Shown here: positions 15,790-28,057 of the stretch, piece by piece
How the letters are laid out: every line of letters begins with the position of its first letter
How positions within the stretch are numbered: position 1 is the stretch's first letter
DNA from: Lithospermum erythrorhizon
Lineage: Eukaryota > Streptophyta > Magnoliopsida > Boraginales > Boraginaceae
Assembly: GCA_019722365.1 (NCBI GenBank)
Contig: JADFUC010001995.1
Location: 1,302,001 to 1,366,000 of the forward strand
DNA length: 64,000 nucleotides
Direction of reading: 5' to 3'
Position numbers and translations under genes: made by a program
Notes under the pieces: model-generated
The model's database searches: none
What the model saw: only the letters and a program-made list of their open reading frames with translations
What the model was told of the DNA's origin: nothing

Positions 15790-18368
15790 ATCAAATCAAT
15801 ACCCTTCTCTTTTCTTTAACTTTTATCAAAACCCAACTGAAAAAAAAAAATCAATCTTTATGCAAGATTTTTAGAAAAGTATATTGTCAATAGCTGAAAA
15901 AATGAGTTCTTGTTGACATATCTTGGTTTTATATATTCTTTTGGCTAATGGTTGAATACTTGAATTGTGGAAATATGGTTTACTTTCTCTCAATTTTCTT
16001 TGTATATTCTAGAGAGAGAGAGAGATAGAGATGTGTGGACTTTTGAACTGGAATTGCTTCGAAGACTTGATATTACCCGTGTGAGAAAAGGACTTTCCTT
16101 TTGCTTTTCTCTTCTCATAATTACACCTTTGTACTCCACAATATCCACATAAATCAAATATATGATAAATACGTCCCATACGGCTAGTCCATCATCAATG
16201 TGATCTAGTATTTAGTAATTACGAGTTTATTCATTTGAACGAAATTCGTGAAATTCAATTTGTTAAAACTTGAACGTGAATTTATTTCAATATGTTGATG
16301 CTGGAGTAACATGTGAGTCATTGTTTCTCTACCAATACCATACATACACTTGTGAGTTCATTTTACTAAATTTACTAGTCCACTTATTTTGTTTCTTGCA
16401 AGATATGATTAAGCTCAATATATTCTCGTGGCATCGTTATTCATGATGGGGGTCACTTTATAAAAGGAAGTTATTATTATTCGAGGGAAGCTCGCTAACC
16501 ACTTCCATTATGTAGCTAATGAGGTTTGGTGATTGGTGAAAGGTCTCTCCAGTCTCGTGGAGTTCCTGATTTGAGGTCGTCGATGGGGCGGCGATCGACT
16601 GTGAATTAAACTTGGGATTCTCACTGTTAAAATGAGAATGTTTTTGTATTGTTTCAACCATTAAGAATAAAAAACTCAAAAAAGATACTTACACGAATAT
16701 TATCAAACTTTTGTTAGACCATTTGAGTAAGACTATGGCTCGGTGACTCCTATGTTGAAGCAAACACATGAAAAACTAGAAAATCAAATTGTTCGAGTCA
16801 TGGTAGACATATAGTAGGGGAATTCCATTGAGCGGAATATTTTTGGATTCTAAACACTAAATTTCCTCAATCATGATACACGAATATTATGGATTTATAA
16901 TGATACTAGTTGTAGATGTCCGTCAAATCACGGATCATCAGACATTCATCAAAAAGTTTGGCCTGATCATAATGAAATAAAAATTCAAGCATTTATCAGA
17001 ACATCGTTTAAATATGTAATCGAAATTAATACTCCCTCCATCCCAAATTCTAAGACTCATTTGCCTAAAATAAATTTATTTTAAAGCCCCATTTCGATCA
17101 AACATGAGAAATTGAAGGGAAATAATGTTATGAGGAAATTCAAATCGATCCAAACTTGTGAAAAATCAATCAATCTTAGAATTTGGGATGGAGGAAGTAA
17201 TACAAAAATCAAGAAATGTATTAATAAGAATGCTTGTGAATATTATAAAGAATGCTTCATCAACGAATGCTTGATACGAAAGCAAAGAAGATAATATATT
17301 GAAATGTGGGTCTAACTATTTGTTTAAAAAAAATTAATACATCGCGCCATTTAACTATTTTCTTTTTCTTCCTATAAAAAAGAAAAAAATCAAATACATC
17401 TAGTGTATTCTAACTATTTGCTTTTCAGATATATATATACAAATCAAATACGCCGAAAGTGGTCTAACTATACTTTAAACATATCAATAAAACGATAGAG
17501 CTGAAAACAGTTCAATTGATAATTAGTATGTATGTATTTCTGTAAAAGACGACAAAATTTAAATTTCTCACGCACTAATTAACGCTACAAGACAACGTTT
17601 CAACCTAAAATCAAAAGCGCTTAACTATTTTTCAGATATTAAAAAAACATCAAATACATCGAAAGGTGAGCTTAACTATTTGCCAGATAAAAAAGCAAAA
17701 AAATCAACATCAAAAGCGTGGCTCCAACTATTTTGTTTCCTTCGAATATATATAATCAAATACACGTGCCAGAGCTCCAAATCCATTTGCCTTAAAAAAT
17801 TAATTACATCATAAAAATTAAATATATCGAAAGTGTAGGTCTTACTTATTTGTTTTACTAAATTTGGGAGCTAACACTTGTTGTCTTCCAAGTGACTAAT
17901 TCAAGAATCAAGCCACTGATTTATTTAATCAAATTTAATAAATTAATGTAACATGCTAAATGGGCGAAATAAAAAGAAAGGAAATCTAAAACCGACACAA
18001 ACATAGAGCATTTAGACTTTTAAACTAATTGTGAATGACATGTGTTAATCTGTAGAAAACTGGAAACAACATTTAAATTTTAAAAATACAACTTTCAATA
18101 CGCAAGTGACATCGCTCAAAGCCTAAAAAAATTAAAAAGTAAAAAAAAGACGACCATCGCCGTTTTATATACTACCTATAAATACGTTTTGACTATTCTA
18201 TGGATCAAAGTGAGATATCCAAGGAATGGCATTACCGTTTTGGAGCAAGAAAACCAAGTGGACCGGTGGAATCCATATTCCACAAAACCGCGTGGGCCCA
18301 CACCCTCATCCAGCTCAGTGACACACACCAACACCCCAATCTTTAAATAATTACAACTTTCACCCCAA
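15790..18368. other. Intergenic region, divergent promoters of MAPK and malectin-receptor genes
   Basis: Contains a GA-type microsatellite at about 16012-16030 in the MAPK 5' flank and a Stowaway-like MITE at 17032-17197. Between 17,330 and 17,880 a loose motif recurs several times (variants of AAATCAAATACATC with TCTAACTATTTG), suggesting a degenerate short-period repeat. No convincing gene: the small open frames at 16458-16679 and 17112-17294 lack homology I recognise, and the second lies across the MITE. Confidence 0.5.
17032..17197. mobile_element. Stowaway-like MITE
   Basis: About 166 bp. The left end CTCCCTCCATCCCAAATTCT and right end AGAATTTGGGATGGAGGAAG are inverted repeats over about 23 bases, flanked by TA on both sides. 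The short inner part has no coding capacity. These features fit a Tc1/mariner-related MITE. Confidence 0.75.
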
Positions 18369-18374
18369 TATAAA
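18369..18374 (+). promoter_or_regulatory. TATA box of the malectin-receptor gene
   Basis: TATAAA lies 45 bases before the ATG at 18414. With so short a distance the transcribed leader would be only about 10-20 bases. Confidence 0.45.
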
Positions 18375-18413
18375 CCCCTATTCTCAAATCCCACTCCAAA
18401 ACTTTTCCAATCA

Positions 18414-19822
18414 ATGGCTTCCTCAACAATCTCCCTCCTCTCTCTCTACATTCTCTTCTCTCTCCTCACCTCCATCTCCGCCTTCACTCCAATCGACAAC
18501 CACCTCATCAACTGCGGCTCCCCTACCCCCACCACCGTTGACCTTTTCAACCGCCGCTTTGTATCCGACGCCGTTGACTCACCCAATTCGCCGTTGACTT
18601 CAACTCAAACAATTCAACTCATTAATTTTGACCAAAAGTCCACGTCATCACCTCTATACAAAACAGCTAGAGCCTTCAAAAATCCGGGAAAATATACCTT
18701 TGGTATTGAAGAAAAAGGGACTCATTTAGTACGTCTTCATTTTGCAAGGTTTGATTTTGGTGAGTGTGGTCATTTTGATGTTTTGTTTCATGTTTTAGCA
18801 AATGGGTTTGTGTTATTAAGTGATTTTAAGGGTGTACAAGTTGGAAAATCTGAAATTGTTAAGGATTTTGTGATATGGGTTGATTCTGATGTTCTTGAAA
18901 TTATGTTTGTGCCTTTGGAAAAATCGAAACTTGCATTTGTTAATGCTATTGAGGTGATTTCTGCCCCTAAGGATTTGATTGGTGATTTGGGTCAGTTTGT
19001 GAGTAGTGAAAAGAATGAGAGAGTTAGGGGTTTGATGAGAAATGGTTATGAGGTTATGCATAGGATTAATGTGGGAGGTCCAAAGGTTACACCTTTTAAC
19101 GATTCGTTGTGGAGGACGTGGATACCGGATAATGATTTTGTGAAATCGAATGAATTTTCATCGAAAGTGGTGTTTACTGGGAGGATTAATTATCAGCCTG
19201 GTGGCGCGAGTCGTGAAGTTGGTCCTGATAATGTTTATAGTTCAGCTAGGGTGATTAAGAGTGTGAATGATGAAGTTATTGATTCAAGGCTTAGTTGGGA
19301 ATTTCCTGTGTTGGAGGGGTACAAGTATTTGGTGAGGATGCACTTTTGTGACATTGCTAGTGTATCGTTGTTTACGTTGTATTTTAATGTATATGTGAAT
19401 GGGAATCTCGCGTATGAGAATGGACTTTTATATTACTTATAGTTGGCGCTTTCTATGCTGACTTTATAGTTGATGGGGGGAGTGCAGGGGTTTTGACTGT
19501 GAGTGTTGGTCCTTCGAACAAGAGCTCCCCACATGCTGTTGATGGTATACTTAATGGAATAGAGGTCATGAAGATAAATAATTCTATGAGTAGTTTTGAT
19601 GGGAAGGCGTGTGTTGGATCAATTCTGAAGAGTTGGGAGGGGCACCGTGTTGGCTATGTATTTCCATTGGTGGCTGCCATGTTTATGTTGCTGATTGCGT
19701 CTGTCATTCTGCAAAGGAGAGGTGTTCAATTGAGAGACTCTGTGTCTTGGTCTCCATTACCTGTTGATGCTTCCGACATAAACATGAAACATGTCAACCA
19801 ACTTTCATCTGGTAAAGTATGA
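18414..19822 (+). pseudogene. Malectin-like receptor (CrRLK1L family) remnant, frameshifted and lacking a kinase domain
   Basis: The first frame (18414-19442) encodes a signal peptide (residues 1-23), FTPIDNHLINCGSP, and two malectin-like domains with the family motifs LVRLHFARF, KVTPFNDSLWRTWIPDNDF and YLVRMHFCD. After VNGNLAYEN the frame breaks at about 19418-19450 and hits TAG. The next expected block, FYADFIVDGGSAGVLTVSVG, is in another frame and runs to 19822 through a membrane segment (about VGYVFPLVAAMFMLLIASVIL) and WSPLPVD, ending LSSGKV-stop. Intact relatives such as At5g24010 continue with about 350 residues of Ser/Thr kinase. No kinase motif is present in the following 3 kb. The extracellular part would sense cell-wall or RALF ligands, but the break makes the gene probably non-functional unless the frameshift is an assembly error. 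It neighbours the FRO genes, as At5g24010 neighbours FRO4/FRO5. Confidence 0.75.
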
Positions 19823-21725
19823 TGCTTGATTGTGAAATGAACTAGATCTTGTCTTGTAATTTATAAATTATTTTATGTTTTTGTCATTATAATTTGTAAG
19901 CATCGAATGAAGTTCATTTTGGCCTGATCGCGCAAGTATATAAAATGTATGTAATGACGCTTCTGTAGAGGGAATAGATGTCCTCACTAATAGAACATAA
20001 CTTTTGTTATATTTAGCTATGATTTTCAGTGATTGTATTGCATATGTTAAGATTTCTATTTTATGTTATTCCTGTTTTACAGTTTATTGTTTGTAGTTTG
20101 AGTGGATTCAGTTATATGTACTTATATTTTATTTGGATTTGAAGGGTTCTGAAATTTTAACTATTTGGTTGGTCTTTACAATGTTTTCTTGTTGCTCAGC
20201 ATCACTATTGTGTCCCCCCTAGTGATCTATTTGGGATTTCGTCTCTTTTCACATTTCCTGTTGTTGATGTCTAGCAAATATATGAATCATGACAATGAAC
20301 TGTCATCAGATAAAGTTTAAAGCTATATCGTGAAACCGCAAGTCTTCTTCTTGTAGTAGTTGTGTTTATTGATAGATGCTGATTGCCTTATATGTAAGCC
20401 TCTGATAGAGCTCCTTTGATGATGGTTGACATATGTGATGATCCTTCTGTAGAGGAAACAATGTGCTCATAGATAGAGCATAGCCTTTGATAATCTTCTC
20501 TGATTTTCACTCTATAAAAGCTCTACATTTGCTGATATCTATTAACGCTTTTGGTTGTTTAACATAATCATTGTCAATGCATCTGAAGGAATTTGATACA
20601 CTTTTATATGCTTTATAATATCAACTGATACATCATTCCTGAATGCTCATGTCACTTCTAGTTGGGGGTAAAATGAATGAAATAGCAAGCAAATTCCCAA
20701 TTTCAACCGACATGCAAATTGGACTCCACCTAAGGGTAATTGAGTTTAAATCTTTCATTTCACTTCAATCCTCTTCAACCTGCATCTGACATCATACATG
20801 CATGAGAAATGAAGCAATTTGTATGAATTAAAGGGGATATAACCGTAGTAGTGTATTAGGGAAGTAGCTGAATGCTAATGTTATGTGACAGAAAAGTTAC
20901 TTTGCTACTTACATCATGATCTACTTGCATTTTTTCTTCTTCTTCTTCTGACCCATCTGTACCTTAGCTCGACGAGTCTGACAATCTCTAACGTGAGGTT
21001 AACTTTGTACATGTTACTATGATTCTAATATACAATAGACTCGATATGGTTCTAGTTGATGGTCACCCAGAATTGGTTCAACTGCTACTATTTATTTCAA
21101 ATATCTGATTGATGTATGCTAAGAACAGATGCAACCAACTATGTCCATTTGAATACTTCCCTATGAGTTGTTTGTTGCACAATTTGTATAATTCATGACT
21201 ACTCTGAACTTACTACTGAGATGTTTGGCTGCTTCTTATGCTGGTAGAATATCTCTAATAAGACTATAAGAGGGGTTGTGAAGAATTTCGTATACTCGTA
21301 TTACATACTTGTATTAAAGCACAAATCAGATTGGTGAGGAAAATGTCATGGCTGAAGAAATTTGGTTGTGTAAGAATGTCAGCTTTCAGTTTTCTTCCAG
21401 AAGAAAAGATTGAAGCCAAATTAAAGCAAGCATTTCCCACTCATTGGGTTGGTTAATTAGATATGATACAAAAATTAAGCTCTCCACTATATGTGATGTG
21501 TCTCTTAAAGCTCATGTGCTTTGGTTTTAGTGCTCCTTATCATTTTTTGTCCAGCAGTTATTTGATCCAGGTTTACTTTTTGAATTTTCAACTTCAATAG
21601 CTTCTTGCACATTGTAATGTGAGGCTCTAAAGGTAACTGCATTGTCTCCAATCAAATCTGATTTATATGTTTTAGCACAATCATCTTTGGTTATTTGTTA
21701 CCACATATTTATGGACATATAGATA

Positions 21726-21870
21726 CTTGACAACTAACATATCTTAGAGACTTGACAATCTAACACATTGACTATACCATAATGATCTTTCATATTGATT
21801 GTCATATAAATTCTTGACAACTAGACATTATAGAGACTTGACAATCTAACACATTGAGTATACCATAAAG
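21726..21870. repeat. Two-copy direct repeat, period about 87 bp
   Basis: The block CTTGACAACTA...TAGAGACTTGACAATC, followed by TAACACATTGA(C/G)TATACCATA, appears at 21726 and again at 21813 with a few differences. Nothing in it suggests coding. Confidence 0.7.
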
Positions 21871-24254
21871 CTGAATAATCTTGCTTTAATATTTGAATTC
21901 TCCTTGCATCTCCGAACTTCTACATGGGGGCAATCCATAAGCATATCAATTTATGTGCTATGATTCTCCCTTTATGTTCTTGATTTGCTGACTAGTCATA
22001 TTCCGTTGCCAATCAGTATTAATCAAATTAGTGTTTTCGTGACAACTAAATCCCGATATAGTGGCACGGTTCAATTCACTCGTAATGGAAATATCAAGAG
22101 TTTGAGTCATCTATAGAATAAGTGGAGAAATGTCTTCGATCCTCGTTACCGGTTAGATTCCCATCAGTTTTGGGGGTCCAATATGGATCTCCACAGTTCC
22201 TTTTCCGAAAGTGCTCACTTATTATTGAGTAACAATCAATAATAATGGTGGAGAAAACTGAAAGATACATCTTCTTAAACCACCAAAAGAAAGAAAGATA
22301 TTCTTCATAATTTTATTTGACTTTAGTGGGACGTATTGAGACTCGTCAGTGGAGGAACACATGAGAAGCAGCCCCTAGCTAAGCCGTCCACTACATGCAT
22401 ATGTATGTATTCTTTTGACTTAATTGTGAGCCTTTTCCTGTAGCGATTAATCCCTTAACAAAGCAATATTCAAGAGTGATGGGATGATATTGACAATGTC
22501 ATCTCATTCATCATATATATCCAGTTTAAAAAAAATTAAATCTCATTTAATGTTCATTACTTTACAAGATTGTACTCGTATATTTAGTAATTAGATAACA
22601 ACTATCTATAAAGTTTATAATATTTGATTCAATTAAAATAAAATATATATTTCGATCCGTATATGATAAAGAATGATAAAAGAGATAGATGATCACTTGA
22701 TATGTATACATGACTCTTGTATACCTCCAGGTTCTAGTTAGTGTATATTATACTCTACTTTCTGCTATAATACACTTTACATGCATTAATAAGTAGTTGA
22801 ACACAGTTTTTAAAGTTCGTCATATTCTTTGAGATGAGACAAACCTGGACACTAACCATTCTTTTATCTAAGTCAAAGCAGAAAACGGCATGGCTAGAGA
22901 TCATCAGTGGGGCAATAATTTAAATTGGAATAAGTTAAATAATGAGTTTTGTTTCTCAAGTCAGCTGAATTTGGGAATTTTTTTTTGAGTGTTGAAAGTA
23001 TGAGTAAATACATATATCTTATGAACACTATCTCTAATAGTATGATAGCAATTTATCAACAAAATTCGAATAATGTATTCAAATACAGTAAAATATTAAA
23101 ACGAAAGTGGGTGGCAACTAGCATGTGGAAGCATACATTTAGCACACACCATAAAATTGAATTCACGAGCCTCCACACGTTATGTTTTTTTGTTTGAAAA
23201 GGAGAAAAGGGAAAATAGGGACTATTTTCTTCCACGACATTTGTTCAATTTTTTAGGTTCATTTGGGTATATTATTATTCATCGGTTACTTCTTTCGCTC
23301 TTAATTATTTGAGAATAAGAAAGTATATTTTAAGTTCTCTCAAATACAATGAAAATATATACCTTTACTTCTTATATATGGACAAGGGGTCAATTTAAGA
23401 CCTGGAACAAATTATAGTGTGTGCGTTATGCGATAAGATCCTCTAAAACAAGAAGCTGAATACTATGTTTGAGTGGTTGCTTGTTGTATAGTTGTTCATC
23501 AAATTAAAGTCTCAATCAAGTAAGAAACAACTTAGTTGAGAATGAATGAATAAGCTAATAAGGAATTGAAATTACAATTATTGTAATTTGAAGATGTTAC
23601 TCACATGAAGTGTCAATGATAGAAAACTTTAAGGCATCTCTAATATGATATCCAATGGATTCAATCAATAGAGAAATTAACCATAAGTCCATAACTACCA
23701 CTTTAGGACGAACAACTCATAGGAAGAGTTGTTATACATCTAGCCGATCCATCTACATATAATTTGTTATAGAACTTTCATACAAATAAATTGACAATTA
23801 ATGCCGATAAAAGATAGCTAGTATAGTACATAGATACGTAATTATTATTATAAAAATGAAACAATTGAGAAAATCATTGTTATATCATTAATATATAGTA
23901 ATAATAATCTCCGTGAGTTTTCGAATTTCAGAGTAGCAATACAAATAGATTTACGGAGAAATAGATATACTTCGTATTGTGATAAGATTTACTGAGTATC
24001 ATACTAATACAATTATACAAATAAAGTGACGTTCGATTGTTGCATGGAACATGCAATGGAGGGAGGTGAAGAACTCCACGTAGGTAATGGGAATACTGTA
24101 TGTGTATTATTTGTCTCCTATTTAACTCATATTCTTCATATAAAAAAACTTCCCAAATAAACAAATAACAAAAACACCTTATATAAAACATAGTCCTAAT
24201 TAACAAAATAACAATTAATGAAAAAATTAAAAATTGAAAATACTAACTTTATGT

Positions 24255-24720
24255 ATGAAAGGGGCGGATGGTTCAAATGGGGCAGAGTTGGGGCGGGTTG
24301 GGATCGGCGGTGGTTTTGAGTCGGGCCGAGGGTTTGGGTGGGTAAAAGCGGGTAATTATTTATGCGGTTTAGAATTTAAAAATTCGAGTTTTTTTCCATA
24401 TATAAATATTAAATGATTCGGGTGTTAAATATTTAATATCTTTTTTATATATTGTTAAAATATCAATTCTAATATTACACGTAATAATTTAATTTAACAA
24501 TTAGTTTATTTATATTTTATTATTAACCATTACGTCGGGTTTAATGTCCGGGTATCATTTAAAAAGAAATCGACGCGGTTCTGACTCAAATCGGACGATG
24601 TATCCACGACCAATTTTAAGAAAAAATGAGTTTAATATTAATCAGACAACAACCCGATGCAGAATTGAACAAAATGGCGTCGGGGTGTTTACCCTGTCGC
24701 ATTTGGATATTCTCTAGTAC
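24255..24720. repeat. GC-rich repeat block
   Basis: G-rich strand with recurring GGGGCGG, GGGTTGGG, CGGGTAATT and later GTCCGGGTATC and GGCGTCGGGGTG inside very AT-rich surroundings. It looks like the ends of a transposon-derived repeat. I cannot place the family, and a small open frame across it is not credible. Confidence 0.3.
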
Positions 24721-25565
24721 TGTTAATAGCTAACTCTCAATCAACGCAGAATTAGTAGAATCTGAAATTATCATATGATAAATACATCATACTCCGCATG
24801 ACTGTCTCTTCCGCAATGATGAGTAAATAATTATTCAATTCAATTGAAACATTAACAACCTAAATCGATGGGATTAATTATTTATTTAATATGATATGTA
24901 TGTGTGGTACAAATTTTAAATATGTGTACTGTTGAGATTTGGCTCATAATAATTCAAAAGTTCACACGTGTTTAAAATGTCGAGTTGACTAATTTGGTGG
25001 TCATTGACTTTATGGAGACGGAGGAAGTCGCCGGAGGAAGCTATATTGGGTGTTTCAGAAAATTAAAAATTAGCTTGTCATTATTGTTCTGCGTATTAGT
25101 AAGTATATTTAGTGCTTTAGAAAGTTTGAAAATTATATAGTTAGTAGAGTGTATTTGGAAATATATGGGATATGCTTCATTTCTATATTTCTTTTTGTTG
25201 ATTTTTTTGTCTGTTTTGTGTGAAAAAAATGTAACCTTTTTATTTTGGTTTTGATTCTTTAGAAAAGAGAAAATTATATACTCAATGTTGTTATGTGTTT
25301 TTGGAACTATATTGGTCCAGAGAGGGTCAGCTGGGTCATCTTCGTCTTCAAATCAGAATAGGTAGCCATGGCTCTATGCTAATAAGTAATAAGAGTGTGC
25401 TGATAAAGTGAAAAAAATAAATGACTCGAGTAAATTAGTTATGATAATGGAAGTGTTAAATATTTTAAACAAGAAAAATTGCCACTTCAAAAAAATAAAC
25501 GGAGGGAAGTAGAACACAAGGCTTTGACTTAATCCTTGGCGAGTTCGAAATAGTAATTAAAATTA

Positions 25566-25900
25566 GGCTAATTTATCGATTAATTTTTAGTTAAGGCTCT
25601 TAAACTATATGTTTTTTTCTCGCATGGTCCTTAGTACTATTGCCTTTTTGGTACGGCCTTTGACCTATAAAACGACGGTTTTATTCCTAACATTAAACTA
25701 AAGATGGTATAATATTTAAAATATTTTACATAACTAAAATAAACGGCCCACTCCTTTCTTCTTTAACACATCCTATCCCCCTACCCAAACTCCAGCACCC
25801 CTACCCCCACCCCGCCCCACCCCCATCCCACACCCACCCACACCCACACCCACACCCTTCATCTTTAACTTATCCCCTAATAGCCCACCTCATAGCCCCC
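25566..25900 (+). mobile_element. Left arm of a long-inverted-repeat element
   Basis: Begins GGCTAATTTATCG. It contains CATTAAACTAAAG, ATATTTTACATAACTAAAAT and CTTCTTTAACACATCC followed by a C-rich tract (CCCACCC and CACCCACACC repeats). The same order of motifs is found in both arms of the element at 54832-55607. The matching right arm is not visible, so this copy seems to be half an element. Confidence 0.5.
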
Positions 25901-25999
25901 CACCCTTCATGTTCGATTTGGCAATGATGGTCTAGTCGAATTTAGCAACATAAGCAATAGGAATATATGTTTTTTTTCATTCTCAAGGCCATTTTTCTA

Positions 26000-26620
26000 T
26001 TGTGGACCCACATCGTTGTTATGTTAAGAAAACGAGAGACGCTGATATAAATAGTTAACTTTTACGTAGCCAACCACGAGCCACTTAAATGAAAACAAAA
26101 AGAAGTTCTTATCCCCCTCTAATGCGATCGATGAAATAAAGAAGAGGAGGAGACTGGCGAATCTCCCTAACCGAGATCTTTGAACTCTTCCTATAAATAT
26201 CCCTTTATTTACTCCATTTGTATAAGAATGCTAAATACCCTTCATTGCTTCACACTATTCCCGATACATAACGATTTTATCATCTGAAATGATCAAGGGG
26301 ACGTACTTTGTCAAAGGGCTCAGTATTCCCAACACCGAGACCTCGGAGGAATGGAAACTCAATTTACTCTCGCAGACCAGAGTCAAGATTGGGGCATCCA
26401 GTGTCTTAGGAGGTGGCGAAGCATGCACTGCACTGCCCGCCAATCCGCCTCTAAGTTATGACTCCCGACAAGATCCTCAAGACGGAACCTTTCAAAGGGG
26501 CAAGAGTCGACATTCCAGCCCCTCGCCCAACTGAAGAACCAGAAAATATAAATATGAGAAAGAGAGACTAATCTCGGTACCACTGCCACGAGGGCTCTTA
26601 CATAATTCTCTACCACATCA
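26000..26620 (+). mobile_element. Possible solo LTR or LTR fragment
   Basis: This moderately GC-rich block holds a TATA-like CCTATAAATATCCC at about 26190 and a segment with TTCATTGCTTCACAC and ATCTGAAATGATCAAGGGG. Such arrangements are common in Ty3-type LTRs. No primer-binding site, gag/pol coding or second LTR was found, so this is only a suggestion. Confidence 0.25.
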
Positions 26621-27964
26621 GATGGAAATGGTGGGTAATTGGATTTGCAATAGGAGTTGTTGCATTGGTTTTGATTGGTGTTAGTAAAATGCCTCCTGTA
26701 TATATATTATAACTGAACCAGTTGTTGAACATAGCTTTGTCCCATAATTTTGTATTTATGTTTACTGATTTATATGGGCGTTTCTCATATTCTGCAATCT
26801 TGATTTTCAGCAAAAAATTGATATTTTTTTGCAATTTTGATTTTCAGCAAAAAAAATTGATCACAAACTTTGTTTTCAAATGCATCCGAGCCTCATTGTG
26901 TTAAAGATTGGACCTTTGAAGCTTGTAAATCTAGCTTTTTAGCTTGAGTTGAGGAGGATGATCTACCATATGAAGAGTGGGGAAGTCATGAAAGCTCAAA
27001 TGAGAAAGCAGTGTATGTAAGGGAAGTAAGTAGTTAAAGAATAAAGGATGAGAGTTTTGATCAATTATGTATATTATTTAAACGCGCTTGTTTTAGCTTT
27101 AATGTTAAAGAAAGTAGTCATTTATAGCCTGGTGAGCAGTACCACGCCATAAAAAGAATGTATACAGAACTTACGCTCGGTGCTACATACTAATGACTCT
27201 AACTTTTAAAGGAACCTGTACGTGCCGATCGGACTGTAAATCAATGGAGTAGTTTTAAATTCTTCAATTATGGTGCATATATATTACGTCCATAATTATG
27301 TAGTTTCATATACTTTTGCGGTAGGACACTTACAATCATAAAGTAATTGAATTTCAAGTATATTTTTTTAATATTAAAGTCTTAGTTAACAATTGTAAAA
27401 ACGATCATTTCTATCGCGATCCTCACCGCTACAAATCTGTGACATCATGCAGTGGCGTGAACCTTTAGATATGCCTTTAGTGGTCAAAGGCATTAGAAAT
27501 TCTCCTCGCTTATCATCGCAACTTCTCGTGGATCGAGCACATCCCTTGCTGTGTCTTCGAATCCTCATCAATTATATTTATAAGTATATTAACACCAATC
27601 CAAAATCCTCAACCATGCAGTTTGGTGCCCCGGTGAGTTTCTTAGTTAACATTTGTGCGGGTTAATACTGTATGTGGACTAATATACCATTGGGCCGCTT
27701 GTCTGAGATTAACGTTTCCGTCTATTTATGCAACTCGATAGCACTATATCTTGGATCAAATAAATTGATAATTAGCTCGATTAAATACATCAAATTTATT
27801 ACACAAAGTTAAATATATAACTTCATGTCGACTATAATAGATCACAATTACACTGTTACTTAGTAAGCACACTGATGATAGTGCAGGGTTGTGATCTATG
27901 CTCCATTCAATTGCTGTTCGCACACATTTAAAAAGTCTAGATTAACATTCCTTTTCCTGTTCTC

Positions 27965-27972
27965 TATATATA
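27965..27972 (+). promoter_or_regulatory. TATA box of FRO copy 1
   Basis: TATATATA inside CTCTATATATATCCC, 93 bases before the ATG at 28058. FRO copy 2 has the same CTCTATATAT core at a similar distance. Confidence 0.5.
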
Positions 27973-28057
27973 TCCCTTTTAACATTATTTTCCTCAATAG
28001 ACACCCCCCCCCTCCCCCCATTAGTCTCTTACATACACATCTATTTTACGTATAAAC

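Larger units (their letters stand above)
19823..27957. other. Long gene-poor region between the malectin-receptor remnant and FRO copy 1
   Basis: No gene is supported. It holds a diverged duplication (about 19960-20060 and 20443-20540), an 87-bp direct repeat at 21726-21870, a CTT microsatellite near 20936, a GC-rich repeat block at 24255-24720, a long-inverted-repeat element arm at 25566-25900, and an LTR-like block at about 26000-26620. Two small open frames near 27386-27665 overlap on opposite strands and are unassigned. Confidence 0.5.

Noticed and set aside
25800..25860. CACCC-type simple repeat as a telomere-like or CRISPR array
   Set aside because: Irregular short C-rich units without spacers; plant telomere repeat is TTTAGGG. 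It is part of the foldback-element arm.
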